From JBEKOF01 sp049513975 (GTDB lineage Bacteria; Verrucomicrobiota; Verrucomicrobiia; Limisphaerales; Palsa-1400): a stretch of 64,000 nucleotides of DNA. Positions 31,424 through 43,300 of this stretch are shown here, in pieces. The notes under the pieces were generated by a model. The model searched no databases. It was not told the origin of the DNA and was given only the letters and a program-made list of their open reading frames with translations. Location: NCBI GenBank assembly GCA_049513975.1, contig JBEKVM010000009.1, positions 1 through 64,000 on the forward strand, in the 5' to 3' direction. The position numbers and the translations under genes are program-made. The stretch's first letter is position 1. Each line of letters begins with the position of its first letter.

Positions 31424-33004
31424 ATGTTGCGACATTTAAAAATCTTGTCCGGCGTGTTGTTGGTGGCGGCCGCGGTTGAGCAGGCCGGGGCCTTCACCAT
31501 CTGGGGGCCTTTGGAAACATTTCAAACGGCCGCGCTTTGTTATGGGACGCGGTATTGGTACTCGCCGGGGTTTGTTCTGGGGGCGCAACCGACGGTTCCG
31601 GGCGGGGTGTCTTACATAGAACAGGGCGGACCGAAAAACTTTGGGGAAGGCTCGCGGCTGAACGTCCCCACCATCACCTACGCCTACGATTACAACTTTC
31701 TCAAATACTTCGGGGTGGACGGGGTGAAGGCGGTGGACGCGGCTTTTGCCATCCTGAACAGATTGCCGGCGGTCTCCAAGGCGAGCGCCGACCTGACGGA
31801 GTTTATCCAGCAGGGCAATCAACAGGTCAATTACACGGCGCGCGCCCTGGAGATGCTGGACCTGAAATCCACGGTGCTGCAGCTCATGATGGAGCACATG
31901 GGACTGCTCGGCGAAACCCATGTGTTTGATATCATGCTGCAAACCGGGCCGGCTTGCGGCTCTTACGAGTACCAGGTGGCGGTGCGCAACTACGACCCGA
32001 TCACCTGGAATCCGAGCACCTATGTCAACGGCACGCTGTATGATTTCTATATTCTGGATGGCTGCGCCTCCGGGGCGGCCTTTGCGGACGCGATGGAAGA
32101 AGCCTATCAGGGCGATCCGTCGGGGCTGTCGCTGGGAACCTCGGCGGTGGCGACGGCGGAGGCGTTGCAAATCGGAGGATATTATCTGGGCATCACGCGG
32201 GATGATTTCGGGGGATTGCGTTACCTGTATAACCAGAACAATTTCAATAATGAAACCATGCCGTCGAACAGTTGGGTGTCAACTAATGGTCTCGGCGGGA
32301 CTTGGTCCCCCGTCGAGGCGACCAACACGCTGGTGACAGGCTGGTCCGGCACGGTGGGCGGGGTGGAAAAGTTCACCTTTGTCAAGGTGGCCTACGATTC
32401 GTATGTGGGCAACACCTTCCCTACCAATGTGGTATCCTACACCCTGCCGATCCTGACCAATTTCCAACGGCAGAAACTTCAGGTGTGGCGGACGAACAAC
32501 GCGCCGGATATTGTATTTACCGCGGCGAACCTGCTGGGCACTCCGGGGGGAGGGGAGGACCAGCCTTTGACGCGCAGCAACACGTTTCTGGCGGCGCCGG
32601 TGGCGCCGGTCAACGCGGCCTCGACGGTTTCGGAGGTGATTATGCCGGGGATGGTGGTCACGTTGAACAACGTGGGACCCATCTATGTGGCGGTAAACCA
32701 GAATTTTTTGCAGGGAAGCTCGGTGTTCTTGTTTCCGTTTTTTCAGTTTGGCTCGTTTGACGGCTCGACCAACGCGCCGATTGCATTTCCGACCGGAACC
32801 AGCGTGGCGGAGTTGATAAGCCTGGAGTTAAACCCGCCGCCATCGCTGCTGCAGTCGCCCTGGAATTCAGTTGTCTCGACCAATACGGTGGCCGGCGGGG
32901 GCACCGGCGGCGGGGCGGCGGGCGGCGGGGGCGGCACCACCACCGGTGGGGGGGCCGCCGCCGCGGCGACCAGGGCGCGCGCCGCCGGAAGCAATGACCC
33001 ATAA
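31424..33004 (+). CDS. Exported protein of unknown family with Gly/Ala-rich tail
   Basis: 526 residues. Signal peptide at 1-23 (GVLLVAAAVEQAGA). The mature protein opens FTIWGPLETFQTAALCYGTR and has helical segments (AVDAAFAILNRLPAVSKASA) and several aromatic-rich strands. From about residue 485 it ends in low complexity (runs of GGG, then AAAAATRARAAG). I do not recognise the family. It is the second of the five exoprotein genes, 35 bases after the propeller-like gene and 16 before the next. An adhesin or envelope role is inferred only from the neighbours. Confidence 0.6.
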   Translation: MLRHLKILSGVLLVAAAVEQAGAFTIWGPLETFQTAALCYGTRYWYSPGFVLGAQPTVPGGVSYIEQGGPKNFGEGSRLNVPTITYAYDYNFLKYFGVDGVKAVDAAFAILNRLPAVSKASADLTEFIQQGNQQVNYTARALEMLDLKSTVLQLMMEHMGLLGETHVFDIMLQTGPACGSYEYQVAVRNYDPITWNPSTYVNGTLYDFYILDGCASGAAFADAMEEAYQGDPSGLSLGTSAVATAEALQIGGYYLGITRDDFGGLRYLYNQNNFNNETMPSNSWVSTNGLGGTWSPVEATNTLVTGWSGTVGGVEKFTFVKVAYDSYVGNTFPTNVVSYTLPILTNFQRQKLQVWRTNNAPDIVFTAANLLGTPGGGEDQPLTRSNTFLAAPVAPVNAASTVSEVIMPGMVVTLNNVGPIYVAVNQNFLQGSSVFLFPFFQFGSFDGSTNAPIAFPTGTSVAELISLELNPPPSLLQSPWNSVVSTNTVAGGGTGGGAAGGGGGTTTGGGAAAAATRARAAGSNDP

Positions 33005-33020
33005 GCTTGATTGCACAGCT

Positions 33021-36000
33021 ATGAAACGATTTAACTTATCCCTGGTGTTGATTCTGTGTCTGGGCAGGTGGGCGGCGGCCCAGCCCAGCCCGGTTTGGTT
33101 GAACGTCGGCACATTGACAACGCGGACCAACATTGATGCCAAGGTGTTTATCAACCGCGGGCTGATCTTTTACGATTTGATTAACTCGGAGCTTTATGAG
33201 GGCTTGTTTCCATACGATACTCCCGCCGCGATAGACGGGGTGCTTTTTCAAACGCGGGACACCTTGTATTGGACCAACGCCGGCACGATGGTGGCCCAGC
33301 CGGGGTTCATCTTCAACACGGTCACGGCCACGAGCATCCACCCCGCCGCCGCCTTCAACAACAGCGGCACCATTCTCAGCCTGGACGGTCCGGTGGCCTT
33401 GCTTTATACGCTGGGATTGAACCTTCCGTTCCCGCAGCCTTGGGCGGGGCCGGGCACCAACACCCCCACGCCGTCGGAAATCATGGTTTCGGCGACGAAC
33501 ATCACGGTCAGCGGCACGATGCTGACGGGGGACCTGGGTCTGCTGCAGCTCAACGGCTGGAACATCAATTTGAAGAACGGGACTTTGGGGGCGGGAAGCA
33601 TATCGGAACTGGACACCAATGCGACGGTGAACCAGGGTTTTCCGCAGTTGGCGGCGGTGGATGCCTTGACGGTCTTTGCGCCTCCTGGGGATGTGTATGA
33701 CATCTACTGGAGCATCACCAACAACGCCACCAACGTGGATGACGTTGTGGCCATGTACGAAAGCATTGACCCGGTGTACTATAACCCGCCGACACTTTTG
33801 GTGGACTTCCCGTACTATATAGGCACGCGGAATGGAGAGATGGACGGTTTTACGGCGAGCCAATACCTGCTCCCGGCGGCCGATTTCTTTCCCATCAGCG
33901 AGTTGCTGGCGGGGCCTGGGGTGATACCGACGGTGACCTCGCCTCCGGTCGCGCCGAAATTTGTGCCCTATGTCTATGCCTACGCCACCCTCAACGCCAA
34001 TCCGCTGATCACCAACTATATCTTCAACATCGCGCTGGTGAACACCGCTTTTTTGGATCCTGACATAACCAATCAGGTGGAATTTGCCTTATGGGGAATC
34101 GGCACGGGGGGCGGGGCTGCCATGGAGGGCATGTTCAAGTTTAGCGCGCCGGTGATGGATATAATCACCGGGCAGATGGAGACCAATTCCATTTACTTCA
34201 TGGATGCCGGGCAGCTGGTTGCGAGCCTGGCCCTGGCCACCAATGCCAGCTATATTTCGGATTCCAGACCGTCCACTTTTGCCATCACCCGGACCTTGCC
34301 CGAGGATTGGGCGCTGCTGGGAGGAGTGCCCGGCAATGCCACGCTGGACGAGGTGCTGCCTTATCTCTACAACCCCGGCTCCATCGAAAGCAACACCGCG
34401 CCGATGAGAAGCGCGTTTTATTGCGCGCAGGTGGGCCGGGATCCGGAGGTGGCGAACGGCTTGTTCGATTACACGGCCACGGTGCTGGGAACGGTGCATT
34501 CGGGCATGCCGGACCCGACCAATGAGGCGGGGCGGATTGAAATCAACGCTGTCAAGACCAACGACGTGAGCAATCTGAGGTTGCTGGCCAACGGGGTGGT
34601 GAGGATGACCTCGCCCAACCTGGTGGGGTCGCCGCAAGGGTCGGACTTTGGCAACATGAATGTGGATTTGGGCAATGTGAAAGGCCCGCTGCTCATCACC
34701 AACCTTTTCCCGACCAATTTCCACCGGCTGCGCGGGGACATTGCGGCTTATTCGGTGGATTGGTTGAACCGGCAAACCAACAATGGCCTGGGCAGCACCA
34801 ACCGCATCACCAACTTTATTTACACCCATGTGCTGATATTGGACCAGGACTTGCGGGACAACTTCAAGACGACGGGTTTGAACGTGGCGTTGCGCGGGAG
34901 CAATGTGGTGGTGGACGACCCGTTGACGGTGATTACGAGCGCGCTGTTTCAGGCGAGCAACCTCACTTTCAATTCCAGCGTTCATCTCAAGGACGCCGCC
35001 GGCGCGCTGCAGACGGCCACGGTGCCGGGCCTGAAGAATTGGCTGATCGGGAACGGCGGCTCGGTCGCGGCGGACAATTACATTAACGTCGGGGTGGCGG
35101 CCAGTGCCAGCCCGGTCAACCCCACCAAGCAGAACACGCCCATTCTGACCATGACCAACCTGGGCCGGATCACGTCGCAACAGATTGAGTTGCAATCGCA
35201 GATTTTTGCCAATGGCGGCAACATTGTCAGCACCAACAACGGTTCGATTGCGCTCAACGCCATCACCAATTACCTGGGGGCGGGAGTGCTGGGCCTGACC
35301 AACACGATGCAGGCCGAGGGGGACGTCAACCTGACTTCCACCTCGATCCAGGCGACCAATTCCATCATTCTGGCCGGGCAGGCGGGCAACGGGCGGTTGT
35401 ATCTTTATGCCAGCAGCGAATTGACGGACCATCTGCCCAACACGGCTTCGACCAACGCCTACGCCACCAATCTCTGGCAGGTCACGGGCGGATTCTCCCT
35501 GCCGGTCAAGCCGGCGAGCGGGGACCTTTATGGGACGCAGATCAAGACGATCGCGGCGGTGGCCAGCGGGAGGGTGGTGCATGTCTGGGCGGGACAGGAT
35601 CTGGGGGCGACGGTGGCCGGTTTTTACAACAACGAGGTGATCGGCCATTTGATTCTGGATCGGACGACCAACGCCACCCTGCAGTTCAGCGCGGCGGGGA
35701 AGAAGAACGCGATGTATGTGGATTATCTGGAATTGCAGGACCTGGCCTATAGCGAATACCACAAGGGGCTGGTGGTGGATCCGAATTTCACGATTTATTT
35801 TGCCAACGCCAACGTGGAGCCGGGGAAGTTACATCAGGTTTATTCCAATATTGTGTGGGTGCCGCAGTTTGCCGGGCCCAACAGCACCACCAATGTCGCC
35901 TATCTGGGCGGAAGCAACTGCCTGATGAATGCGGCGCTGCGCGCCAGCTCGGACATATCCACCGCCGGCGATGGCATCGTCAATCTGAACAACCCGTATC

Positions 36001-37310
36001 CCTTGAACAACCCGAGCGTGGGGGCGATACCGTGTCCCACGCTGGTGACCGCGACGGAGACCTTGCCGGTGGCCAATGGGCTGGGCGGCCAAACGCTGGT
36101 GCTTTGGACGACGGGGCAGGGGATCATCACGCCGAATTTGACGCAGAAAGGGGTGACGGCCGGGCAAAGCAACACCCTGACGGCGGTGCCCGCGTCGGGC
36201 TGGCTGTTTCTGGGTTGGAGCGGCGCGGTGGTTTCCACCCATCCGACCATCACGTTTGAGACGCCGACGAATGTTTTTTCATTTTTGACGGCCAATTTCA
36301 TCACCAACCCGTTCATCGGGCTGGCGGGAGTGTATAACGGGCTGTTCCTTCCGAGCAACGCGGTGGTGGCGGGCAACAACTCCGGGGCGGTGACCTTCAC
36401 GTTGAACCGCCAGGGTGTTTTCTCCGGCAAATTGCGCCTGGGGACCACCAATTATCCCTTCAGTTCCCAGTTTAACATCGCCAATACCGCCACCCTGTCG
36501 GCCACCAATGGGACCAACGTCCTGGCCGTGGCCTTGGCGGTGGGCAATCCGCCGCAGTCCGACCAGGCCACGGGGAGCGTGACCAATGCGAAGTTTGACG
36601 CCAGCCTGGTGGCGTATCATGCGCCGGTCTGGACGGCGGCCAATCCCGCTCCGCAAGCGGGGAGTTACACGCTGGCCTTGCCCGGCAATGGGGACGCCGC
36701 GGCCAGCCCCGGGGGCGACAGTTACGGCACCGTGACGGTGGACGCGCTGGGGAATCTGACGGCGGTCGGCACCCTGGCCGATAACGTGAGTTTCAGCCAG
36801 TCGGTGCCGGTGTCGAAAGGCGGGCAATGGGGGCTGTATTTCCTGCCGGCGGGAGTGCCGCAGGCGGTGCTGGGCTGGGTGAACTTTGACACGACGAACG
36901 GGACGTTCAGCGGGACGGTGACTTGGACGAAGGAGAGCGGGCCCGGAACATATTATACCAACGGTTTTACCAACAGTTCGGTTTTGCTGGGGAGCATTTA
37001 TTCGGCGGCCTATCAAAGGACCAACGGGCTGGCGTTCAACAACCCGACCCTGGCGCTGAGCGGGGGGAATCTGCCGCTGGAGGTCATTGAGCCGGTGAAG
37101 TTGAGCGGGCTGGAGACCTATGTGTCGGCGGACAAGAGTTTGACGCTGACGATTAACCCGTCCACAGGAGGTTTTAGCGGGCAGTATGTCGCGCCGGGGA
37201 CGAGCAAGAAAATACCGCTGGCGGGAGTGGTGTTGCAAATGCAGGACGTGGCGCGCGGGTTGTTCCTGGGGACCAACCAGAGCGGGGAAGTGTTGTTGCA
37301 GGGAAATTAA
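33021..37310 (+). CDS. Large exported protein of unknown family, Asn/Thr-rich
   Basis: 1429 residues from the ATG at 33021, chosen because it directly precedes a signal peptide (FNLSLVLILCLGRWAAAQ). The frame is open upstream without signal character. The mature part is Asn/Thr-rich beta structure with repeats of the kind TNxITNYLGAGVLGLTNTMQ and LTSTSIQATNSIILAGQAGN, resembling the strands of beta-helix surface proteins. A WLFLGWSGAV stretch near 1060 resembles an InlB-type/List_Bact repeat, and the C-terminal third has GxYxGLF and SGTVTWTKE strands. Function unknown. It lies 44 bases before the giant protein gene. Confidence 0.6.
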   Translation: MKRFNLSLVLILCLGRWAAAQPSPVWLNVGTLTTRTNIDAKVFINRGLIFYDLINSELYEGLFPYDTPAAIDGVLFQTRDTLYWTNAGTMVAQPGFIFNTVTATSIHPAAAFNNSGTILSLDGPVALLYTLGLNLPFPQPWAGPGTNTPTPSEIMVSATNITVSGTMLTGDLGLLQLNGWNINLKNGTLGAGSISELDTNATVNQGFPQLAAVDALTVFAPPGDVYDIYWSITNNATNVDDVVAMYESIDPVYYNPPTLLVDFPYYIGTRNGEMDGFTASQYLLPAADFFPISELLAGPGVIPTVTSPPVAPKFVPYVYAYATLNANPLITNYIFNIALVNTAFLDPDITNQVEFALWGIGTGGGAAMEGMFKFSAPVMDIITGQMETNSIYFMDAGQLVASLALATNASYISDSRPSTFAITRTLPEDWALLGGVPGNATLDEVLPYLYNPGSIESNTAPMRSAFYCAQVGRDPEVANGLFDYTATVLGTVHSGMPDPTNEAGRIEINAVKTNDVSNLRLLANGVVRMTSPNLVGSPQGSDFGNMNVDLGNVKGPLLITNLFPTNFHRLRGDIAAYSVDWLNRQTNNGLGSTNRITNFIYTHVLILDQDLRDNFKTTGLNVALRGSNVVVDDPLTVITSALFQASNLTFNSSVHLKDAAGALQTATVPGLKNWLIGNGGSVAADNYINVGVAASASPVNPTKQNTPILTMTNLGRITSQQIELQSQIFANGGNIVSTNNGSIALNAITNYLGAGVLGLTNTMQAEGDVNLTSTSIQATNSIILAGQAGNGRLYLYASSELTDHLPNTASTNAYATNLWQVTGGFSLPVKPASGDLYGTQIKTIAAVASGRVVHVWAGQDLGATVAGFYNNEVIGHLILDRTTNATLQFSAAGKKNAMYVDYLELQDLAYSEYHKGLVVDPNFTIYFANANVEPGKLHQVYSNIVWVPQFAGPNSTTNVAYLGGSNCLMNAALRASSDISTAGDGIVNLNNPYPLNNPSVGAIPCPTLVTATETLPVANGLGGQTLVLWTTGQGIITPNLTQKGVTAGQSNTLTAVPASGWLFLGWSGAVVSTHPTITFETPTNVFSFLTANFITNPFIGLAGVYNGLFLPSNAVVAGNNSGAVTFTLNRQGVFSGKLRLGTTNYPFSSQFNIANTATLSATNGTNVLAVALAVGNPPQSDQATGSVTNAKFDASLVAYHAPVWTAANPAPQAGSYTLALPGNGDAAASPGGDSYGTVTVDALGNLTAVGTLADNVSFSQSVPVSKGGQWGLYFLPAGVPQAVLGWVNFDTTNGTFSGTVTWTKESGPGTYYTNGFTNSSVLLGSIYSAAYQRTNGLAFNNPTLALSGGNLPLEVIEPVKLSGLETYVSADKSLTLTINPSTGGFSGQYVAPGTSKKIPLAGVVLQMQDVARGLFLGTNQSGEVLLQGN

Positions 37311-37354
37311 GCGGGTCTGCCGCCCAATAGCGACGGAAACCAGAATTAGATTTT

Positions 37355-40300
37355 ATGCAAAATGAAACCAATTTGAGGCGGGCCGGGAGGAGCCTGGCGC
37401 CGAGGTGGTTGCTGGCGGTTTTTTTTGGCGTGCTGGTTGACGCGCACGCCCAGCTTCCGCCCGCCAACGACAATATGACCAACGCCCAGGTGCTTCTGGG
37501 GCTGTCGGGGACAGTGACCGGGAACAACGTGCTGGCGACGTTGGAGGTGGGGGAACCCGCGCCGGTGGCGGGGGTGGCCTCGGCCGCCAGCATCTGGTAT
37601 CTGTGGACGGCGCCGAGCACCAACTGGATGGATTTTGACACGCACAACAGCACGGACACCAATTACAACACGCTGGACACGGTGATGGCGGTCTATAGCC
37701 TGAACGGCCCGTTGCGTTACGGCAGCCTGACCAAAGTGGCGAGCAACGACGACGATCCCAACGCCGCAGCCTGGCCCCTGGTCAGCCGCGTCAATTTCCT
37801 GGCCATCCCCGGCACGACCTACCTGATTCAGTTGGAGGGCAAGATCGTCAACGGCGTCACCAATGAAGGCAACATCGTGCTGGACTGGAGCCCGTCGGTT
37901 TTTGCCGGGATTTTCAGTTTCAGCACCAACGCTTTTGTGTTTGGCTCGGAGGACAACGCCTTGCTGTCGGCCAACAACACCATTACGCCGACCTTGATGA
38001 ACACGGCGGGGGGCGTGACCAATATCGGCAGCACGGCCAACAGCGGCGAGTGCCGGGTAACGATCAAGCGCAGCGGCGGCTACAACGGGCGGGTGCAGGT
38101 GGATATGCTGGTGACGAATGACTATTACGAGAATCAATACAAGACGAACATGTGGGCCACGAATATTTACTTCGAGACGGTGGACCTGAACTACAACCTG
38201 CTGCTCTCGGCCGGGTGGACCAATTATTTTTTCACGAACATGGACCTGACGTATATCCTGCAATACGACACCAACGGAATCCTCAGCACGTATTACCTGA
38301 CGAACTGGGTCACCATTATTGGGACGAACCTCTATAATCCAGCCACCATTCCGCCGCTGACGACCACCATAACCATATCGAATACATACAACTCGAATGT
38401 GCCGCCGGTGGATATAACGGGCTTCCTCACCAATATCACCGCGACCAATTTCGACGCAACGGGGACAAATCCCGTGTCGTACGTCCTGGCCGTGACCAAT
38501 CTCACCTTCGCCAATCCTCCGACCGCCATCGTTTACGTCCCCTCGGCGAAAAACGGGGTGGATTACCGGGCGACCGACTACCAGACGGTGACGTTCGATG
38601 ATTACCAGATGAGCAAGGATGTCTTCATAAACGTGCTCCCCACGTCCCCCAGCCCAACCGGGCCGGATTACCCGGACCCGTTCGGAAACCTGCTTGCGCC
38701 GGGAATCTCCCGGCGGGTAATACTGGTGCTGACGAATGCGCGGCTGGATCCGCTGGAAAGCCTGGATGTGGCCGCGCCCCTGGTCGCCCCCAACAATTTG
38801 CCATCGGTTGGCGTGGGACTCTACGCCAACACCGGCGTGGCGGTGGCGGGCATCGAGGATTTTTATGCCCCGCCGGTGTTAATGGGGCAACCGATCCCGG
38901 GCACCAACTACGAGCTGGTCAACTTTATCCGGCGGACATTCCGATGCAACAAACCGAAGTTGCTCTCCACCAACACCACGGTTTCGATTCCTGTTGAGCG
39001 CTACAATCTCGGTACAGACGTCGGGGCGTTGACGGTTGAGTACGTCATCAATGCTCATTACCCCTTGGGCGCGAGTGATACAAGTTGGACCCAGGCGGCC
39101 AGTTTGTCCGGTTTGGAGGCCGGGGCGGACAATGCCATCGGCCAGGTGAATGGCTTCACGTTTCCTTTGGGCAACTACGATTTTACGGTCCCTTACGCCG
39201 GCCATTTTGGCACCATAACGTGGGGTCCCGGTCAATCCGGCTTCCAAAACATCACCATCACGAACAACAATAACGGGGCGGTGGAGTTCGACATGGAGTA
39301 CTCCATCAGCCTGTACATTCCACCCGATCCGTACGATTCCACCCCGGAGACAACGCCGGCGCAAATCGGCAATATCGGCACGGCGAATGTCATTATTCAA
39401 TTCGATCAGAGGGACACTCAGCAGCAACCCGGCGGGGCGGCGGACCGGGATTGGAACCAGAATGGTTTGGCGAGTTCGTTCCCACCGTTCAACCCGCTGC
39501 CGGGTGCGGACAATGAGGTGCTGGGGATAGCGGTGCAGGCGGACGGCGGCGCGGTGATCGGGGGGCATTTTCAGGCTTATGATTCCACCAATTTCAATTA
39601 TCTGGTGCGGGCGCTGCCCACCGGGCTGCCGGATTTCAGTTTTAATTCGGGGGTGGGCATCATCGGCCCCAATGATTTCGTAGCGGCCGTGGTGATTGAT
39701 GCCAATGGGAAAATTCTGATTGCAGGCAACTTCACCTCCTTCAACGGGGTGACGGCCAACCGAGTGGCGCGGCTGAATAGTGACGGGTCGCTGGACACGA
39801 GCTTCAACACCGGCCGCGGGGCGGACGGGACGGTCTGGGCGCTGGCGCTGGACCCCAACGGCAATGTGGTGATCGGCGGCGACTTTCTGACGTTCAATTC
39901 CACCAACCGGGTCCATATTGCGCGGCTGCTGCCGACAGGTTCCCTGGATACGAGCTTTGATCCGGGATCAGGAACGGACCAAAACTTCGACGGGGTCGGG
40001 GTGCGGACGGTGGCGGCCGACTCGCTGGGCGACGTGGTGATAGGCGGGGCCTTCTCCTATGTCAACGGCACCAATTGGCCCGGGCTGGCCCGATTGCTGC
40101 CCAGCGGCGCGCTGGACACCAACTTCAATCCGGGCACGGACGTGCATGGGACGGTTTACGGCGTGGCGGTGCAGTCGCCGGGGAACCAGATCGTGATCGG
40201 GGGGAATTTCTCAGTGGTGGGCCTGACCAATGTGCCTTGCATTGCCCGGCTGAATTATAACGGGTCGGTGGACAATAGCTTCGCGCCCGGGGCCGGGGTC

Positions 40301-43300
40301 AACGGCCCGGTGTATTGCGTGGCGATTCAGCCGTCCGACCAGAAGATATTGATTGGAGGGCAGTTCACCAGTGTAGGGACGGTGCGGCGCGTCGGCTATG
40401 CGCGGTTGCTGCCCAACGGCTGGGTGGACACCAGTTTCATGGATACGTCTTACAATCAATTCGCCGGGCTGATCAACCATTATAACAACCCCTTTGCGGT
40501 CAACCCGAACGATCTGCCGATTCCGACGACTTACAACACGCCGAATTATGTCAAAGCCATGGCCGTGGAGCCCAGTGGCAACATCATGATCGGGGGCAGT
40601 TTTGCGCGATTGGGTGGCGGGGTTCGTCGGGACGATGTGAACCTGCGCTGGAACGTGGCCAGCATCATCGGTGCGCCCACCCTGGGGCCGCAAGGGACAG
40701 GCGGAGGGCTGGGCAATTACCCCGGGAACATGACGTTCACCCAGAGCACCTACACCGGCGAAAACCACATTCCCTCCGCCTCGGTGACGGTGGCGCGTGT
40801 CGACGGCAGCCTGGGAAGAATCAACATCATGCTGGCCAGCAACACCCTGCCGGCCGGGCCGGGCGCGGCCGGGGCCGCGGACTTTGGTTTGATCAACAAT
40901 GGCTATATCCAATACCCCGCTTCGGGCCTCATCATCGTTTCGGAGAACGGGATGAACGGCTACGGATGGAGAGCGGGCGACGGCCTGTATGGCCCCAACA
41001 ATCTGACCGAGTTGGGCGGCGGGTCGGTCCCCCTCCTGTTGAGCATCGCCACCTCCACGACCAAGCAGGGGCCAAACCTCACCTCCGGCCTGTCGCTGTC
41101 GGTCAACGACCTGGACACCTTTAATCTGGGGGGCATGACCATCCCGACCTATCCGGCGCCGGGCACGACGCTGGCCAGCCTGGAAATTATAAATGACAAC
41201 TTCCCCGCCGGCACTTTTGGATTCAGCCAGACCAATTACAACGTGCTGGAAAGCGCGGGCAACGCCACCATCACGGTGCTGCGCACCAACGGCAGTTACG
41301 GGGGGATCAATCTGAGCTATCAAACCCGGAACGGGTACACGAATGATCCCGGCGTGCAGTCGGCCATCGGGGGCAGGGATTACGGCAGCATAACGAGCGG
41401 GACGCTGACGTTTTCGGACGAGCAAGTCAGCGCCAGTTTCCAGGTCCCGATCACCAATTTCTCGACGCTGCAGTCGAACAAGTTTTTCAACGTGGTCTTG
41501 ACCAAAGTGTCCACGCCCGGGAATTTCGACACGAATAATCCGCCGCTGCTGGTGACCAACGCGGTGGTGACGATAGTGGACAATCATTTTCAGCCGGGGC
41601 ACTTGAGCTTTAACAGCGCGGCCTACAGCGTGACCAAGGGGGGGACGGCGTCCATCGGCATCCAGCGCACGGGCGGGGCGCTGGGGATCGTGTCGGTGGC
41701 CTGCCTGACCAGCGACCTGACCGCCAGCAATGGAATCAACTACACGACGGTTTCCAATTATTTGACGTGGACCAACGGGGACGTGTCGGTGAAGACGGTG
41801 AGCATCCCCACCATAGAGGATCATGTGGTGGAAGGAACCAAGAGCTTCGCGGTGTATCTGACCAACGCGTATGTGCCGCCGGTGGGCAACGGGGGGCAGA
41901 CCAACAACAGCCTGGTGCTGATCTACCCAAGCAGCGCGGTGGTGAACATTGCGGACGATGATTTTTACGGCCAGCTCAATTTGGCGCCGACCAACATCAA
42001 CGTGTTGCAGAACGCCGGGCAGGTGTTGGTGACGGTGGCGCGGACCGGGGGCACGGTGGGAACCATCTCGGTCAATTATGCCACCGCCAACGGCAGCGGC
42101 TTGATCCCGCCGTTGCAGCCGGCGCAGGCGGGGACCAACTACGGGGCGACCAACGGCACGCTGATTTTTGGGGACGGGGTGACGAGCCAGACCTTTACGG
42201 TGCCCATATACTATACGCCGACGGAAAGCAACGCGGCCAACCGCGTGATCAGCCTGACGCTGTCGAACCCCAATCCGCCGGCCATCACCAACGGCAATCC
42301 CTTCCCCAAGACCGGGACGATTACGATACTGGACCCGCAATTGGTGACGGGTTCGCCCGGGTCGGTGGACACGACGCTGGGGACGGGGGTGGGATTCAAC
42401 AACGTGGTGAACTCGTTGAGCCTGCAGCCGGACGGGAAGATATTGGCGGGGGGACTATTCACCTATGTCAATTACTTTCCTGTTAACCAGGTGGCGCGGC
42501 TGAATGCGGACGGATCGGTGGACGGCAGTTTTCTTTATCAGCAGGCGGGATCGGACGGCCAGGTGCAGGCGGTGCTGAGCCAAACGCCGGATGCGGGCCA
42601 GGTCAATGGCTCGATCATGGTGGCGGGCAGCTTTGCGCACTTTGACGAAATACCGTTCAACAACATTGCCCGGTTGAATCTGGATGGGTCGCTGGACACG
42701 ACGTTTAACCCCGGGGCGGGGGCGGACAACACGGTCTATACGGTGGTGGAAACCTTTCTGGCGCCGGTGACGAACAACGGGACGCCGATGCGGGCGTATC
42801 TGATCGGCGGCAGTTTTGCCAATTTCAACGGGGTGCAACGGAGCGGAGTGGCGCGGCTGATCGGGGTGTTCCCCAACGCCGGGCAGGTGGATTTGAACTT
42901 TAACCCCGGCAACGGGGTGACGAGCACCAATGGGGCGGTGCATGCTTTGGCGGTGCAAGGGGACGGCAAAGTGTTAGTGGGCGGTGATTTCACCTCGTTT
43001 AACAACGTCTCTTATCACCACCTGGTGCGTTTGAAGCTGGATGGCTCGGTGGACCCGACGTTTAACGCGGACACCGGCAGCTCGGTGCTGGGTTCGGTCC
43101 ATGCCATCGCCATCCAAACCGACGGGCAGATCGTCATCGGGGGAGTGTTCACCAACGTCAACGGGGTGAACTTGAATCATATCGCCCGCCTGAACCCGGA
43201 CGGGAGTGTGGACGCGAGCTTCAACGTGGGGGTGGGGGCCAACAATACGGTGGAGGCGCTGGCCATAGATTCGCAAGGGAGGATTCTGGCGGGCGGGCAG

